Assembly: GCA_963851095.1 (NCBI GenBank)
Contig: CAWKOX010000006.1
Location: 62,001 to 126,000 of the forward strand
Source: Oleispira sp963851095
GTDB taxonomy: Bacteria; Pseudomonadota; Gammaproteobacteria; Pseudomonadales; Oceanobacteraceae
DNA: 64,000 bases
Reading direction: 5' to 3'
Shown: positions 62,404-64,000 of the stretch, in pieces
Layout: the number at the start of each line of letters is the position of its first letter
Numbering within the stretch: the first letter of the stretch is position 1
The notes under the pieces: generated by a model
Databases searched by the model: none
What the model was told of the DNA's origin: nothing
The model's input: only the letters and a program-made list of their open reading frames with translations
Made by a program: the position numbers and the translations under genes

Positions 62404-64000
62404 CTATTTAAAGAATCGCATCAGCTCTTGCAGCTTACGTGCCTCGGTATTCATCGAGGCACTCACCGCACTGGTTTCTTCTACTAACGCCGCATTCTGC
62501 TGAGTCATAGTATCCATTTGCGAGACGGCGGTATTAACATGACCAATCCCCGTTGCTTGCTCCTGGCTCGCTTCACTAATACTAGAAATCAAGCTCAGAA
62601 CTGATTCAATTGAACTAACAATCCCCTTCAGCGTTTCACCCGAATCATCGACAAGTCGCGTACCTTCTGCGACCTTAGTAACACTGTCATTAATCAGAGC
62701 TTTAATTTCTTTCGCCGCACCTGCACTGCGCTGAGCAAGACTTCTTACTTCGGCAGCCACAACCGCAAAACCACGCCCTTGCTCACCCGCTCGGGCTGCT
62801 TCTACCGCCGCGTTGAGGGCTAATAAGTTGGTTTGAAAAGCGATTTCATCAATCACACTAATAATATCGGCAATCTTCTTACTCGCGCCTCCAATCCCTC
62901 TCATCGCAACAACCGCCTGATTGACAACCTCTCCTCCGACCGTCGCTTTCTGATTCGCTTCTGCCGCAAGTGATACTGCTGATTTAGCGTTATCGGCATT
63001 CTGATTCACGGTTTGAGTAAGCTCTTCTACGCTTGAACTAGTTTCTTCAAGACTCGCCGCTTGGCTTTCTGTGCGCTGACTTAAATCAGCGGTGCCCGTT
63101 TGAATCTCGTTAGCCGAGGTTGATACAAAATCAGCGCTGGTTCGTATTTGAGAAACCATATCAGCAAAGCGCTCAATCGTTGAGTTAATAGCCTCTTTCA
63201 GCTCATCAAATTCTCCTTCGAGCGGTACGGTAATCAGATTCGATAAATCCCCTTGCGATAAAGACATTAATGATTGGCTAATTTCTTTGACCGCATATTT
63301 TCGTGCCGTTACATCGGTGGCATATTTTACGACTTTAAAGGGCTTACCATTCGCATCCATAATCGGGTTATAACTGGCTTGAATCCAAACTTCCTTTCCG
63401 CCTTTGCCAATGCGTTTATATTCTCCTGAATCGAAATCTCCTTTATTGAGATTTTGCCAGAACTGCTTATATTCGGCTGTTTCTCGCACACCTGCTTCAA
63501 TAAATAGACTGTGGTGGTGACCTTTTATTTCATCGAGCTGATAGCCCATGGCCGATAAGAAGTTCTCATTGGCACCGATAATCGTACCGTCCATGTTAAA
63601 TTCAATCACCGCTTGAGATTTTCCAATCGCTTCTATTTGCCCTTGAAAATTGGCGTTTAACATTTTCTGAGGGCTGATATCCGTTGCATACTTTACGACT
63701 TTTAGAACTTCTCCATTCAGCCCTACAATTGGGTTATAGCTGGCCTGAATCCAGACTACTTTTCCGCCCTTACCTAAACGCTTAAACTCACCGGTCTTAA
63801 ATTCACCCTTCGATAAAGCATGCCAAAAAGACTTATATTCGGGGCTATTTTTATAACCAGACTCAACAAATAAACTGTGATGCTGGCCTTTAATCTCATC
63901 TAATGAATAGCCTAATGTACTCAAGAAGTTTTCATTAGCGTGCTCAACAATGCCGTTAACATCAAACTCAATCACTGCTTGAGATTTGCCTATGGCGTCA
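62404..64000 (-). CDS. Methyl-accepting chemotaxis protein with tandem PAS domains (partial, 5' end beyond window)
   Basis: At least 532 residues. The visible part has two PAS repeats of the same type (IGKSQAVIEF, G-x-NENFLS-x-(M/L)GY, EIKG-x-HHSLF, WIQASYNP and KVVKYATD), a linker, and an MCP signalling domain with the tip EIAFQTNLLALNAAVEAARA. The frame is open through base 64000 with a third IGKSQA motif at the edge, so an apparent GTG at 63975 is internal and more PAS units probably lie upstream. The end (MRFFK) lacks the CheR-docking pentapeptide seen in the other MCP. No membrane segment is visible in this part. Confidence 0.93.
   Translation of the reverse strand, partial: DAIGKSQAVIEFDVNGIVEHANENFLSTLGYSLDEIKGQHHSLFVESGYKNSPEYKSFWHALSKGEFKTGEFKRLGKGGKVVWIQASYNPIVGLNGEVLKVVKYATDISPQKMLNANFQGQIEAIGKSQAVIEFNMDGTIIGANENFLSAMGYQLDEIKGHHHSLFIEAGVRETAEYKQFWQNLNKGDFDSGEYKRIGKGGKEVWIQASYNPIMDANGKPFKVVKYATDVTARKYAVKEISQSLMSLSQGDLSNLITVPLEGEFDELKEAINSTIERFADMVSQIRTSADFVSTSANEIQTGTADLSQRTESQAASLEETSSSVEELTQTVNQNADNAKSAVSLAAEANQKATVGGEVVNQAVVAMRGIGGASKKIADIISVIDEIAFQTNLLALNAAVEAARAGEQGRGFAVVAAEVRSLAQRSAGAAKEIKALINDSVTKVAEGTRLVDDSGETLKGIVSSIESVLSLISSISEASQEQATGIGHVNTAVSQMDTMTQQNAALVEETSAVSASMNTEARKLQELMRFFK

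Noticed and set aside
63975..64000. GTG at 63975 as the start of the last MCP
   Set aside because: The frame continues to the window edge with a conserved IGKSQA PAS motif, so the start lies outside the window.

Overview
The window looks like a chromosomal piece of a marine gammaproteobacterium of the Oceanospirillales type (Bermanella / Oleibacter / Oleispira-like). This rests on the gene order (fleQ-fleSR-fliEFGHIJ, and flgA-flgMN divergent from cheV-cheR-flgBCDEFGHIJKL, as in Pseudomonas and Vibrio), the AT-leaning sequence, and a giant flagellin of a kind known from a few marine Oceanospirillales. The taxonomic placement is inference; there is no rRNA gene in the window.

Layout. (1) 1-9131, minus strand: a second-type (P. 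aeruginosa che2-like, F7-class) chemosensory operon, STAS-cheY-cheA-cheW-MCP-cheR-cheD/cheB fusion, followed by a STAS protein and the start of a receiver-domain protein. (2) 9306-15662: fliEFGHIJ (basal body, switch, export ATPase). (3) 15820-21079: the flagellar regulators fleR, fleS and fleQ, then fliS. (4) 21316-23421, plus strand: a TPR/SAM-methyltransferase with its own sigma-54-type promoter, set inside the flagellar locus. (5) 23569-46904: filament, hook and rod genes fliD, flaG, flagellin, flgL, flgK, flgJ, a small FliT-like gene, then flgI, H, G, F, E, D, C and B. (6) 47083-51580: cheR, cheV, flgA, flgM, flgN and a YcgR-type PilZ brake. (7) 51659-64000: non-flagellar genes: holC, a Tsx-like porin, fumC, copper ATPase copA with a MerR-type operator and a 26-codon membrane microprotein, a putative outer-membrane barrel protein, a candidate Fur-controlled small RNA, a gene of unknown function, a frameshifted RNase R gene, a periplasmic protein of unknown function and the 3' part of an MCP gene.

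How it works together. The flagellar regulatory cascade can be read from the DNA. FleQ and FleSR are sigma-54 activators. Seven sigma-54 (-24/-12) promoters precede fleS, fliE, flgB, flgF, flgJ, flgA and the methyltransferase gene. Sigma-28 (FliA) promoters precede the flagellin gene, fliD and flgM, and probably fliS. The sigma-28 genes therefore include the filament, the cap, possibly the filament chaperone, and the anti-sigma factor FlgM.

Most striking. The outer axial parts are greatly enlarged: flagellin 1140 aa, cap FliD 1319 aa, hook FlgE 1205 aa and HAP1 FlgK 992 aa. The inner rod and ring proteins keep normal size, and FliE (209 aa) is doubled by a low-complexity insert. The extra mass appears to be built from one recurring type of insert module of about 90-120 residues shared between these proteins. 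Other points of interest are the sigma-54-driven methyltransferase, a sigma-28 promoter lying inside the terminator hairpin of the preceding gene, a possible iron-responsive small RNA, the CheD-CheB fusion, and RNase R broken by one clear and one probable single-base insertion.
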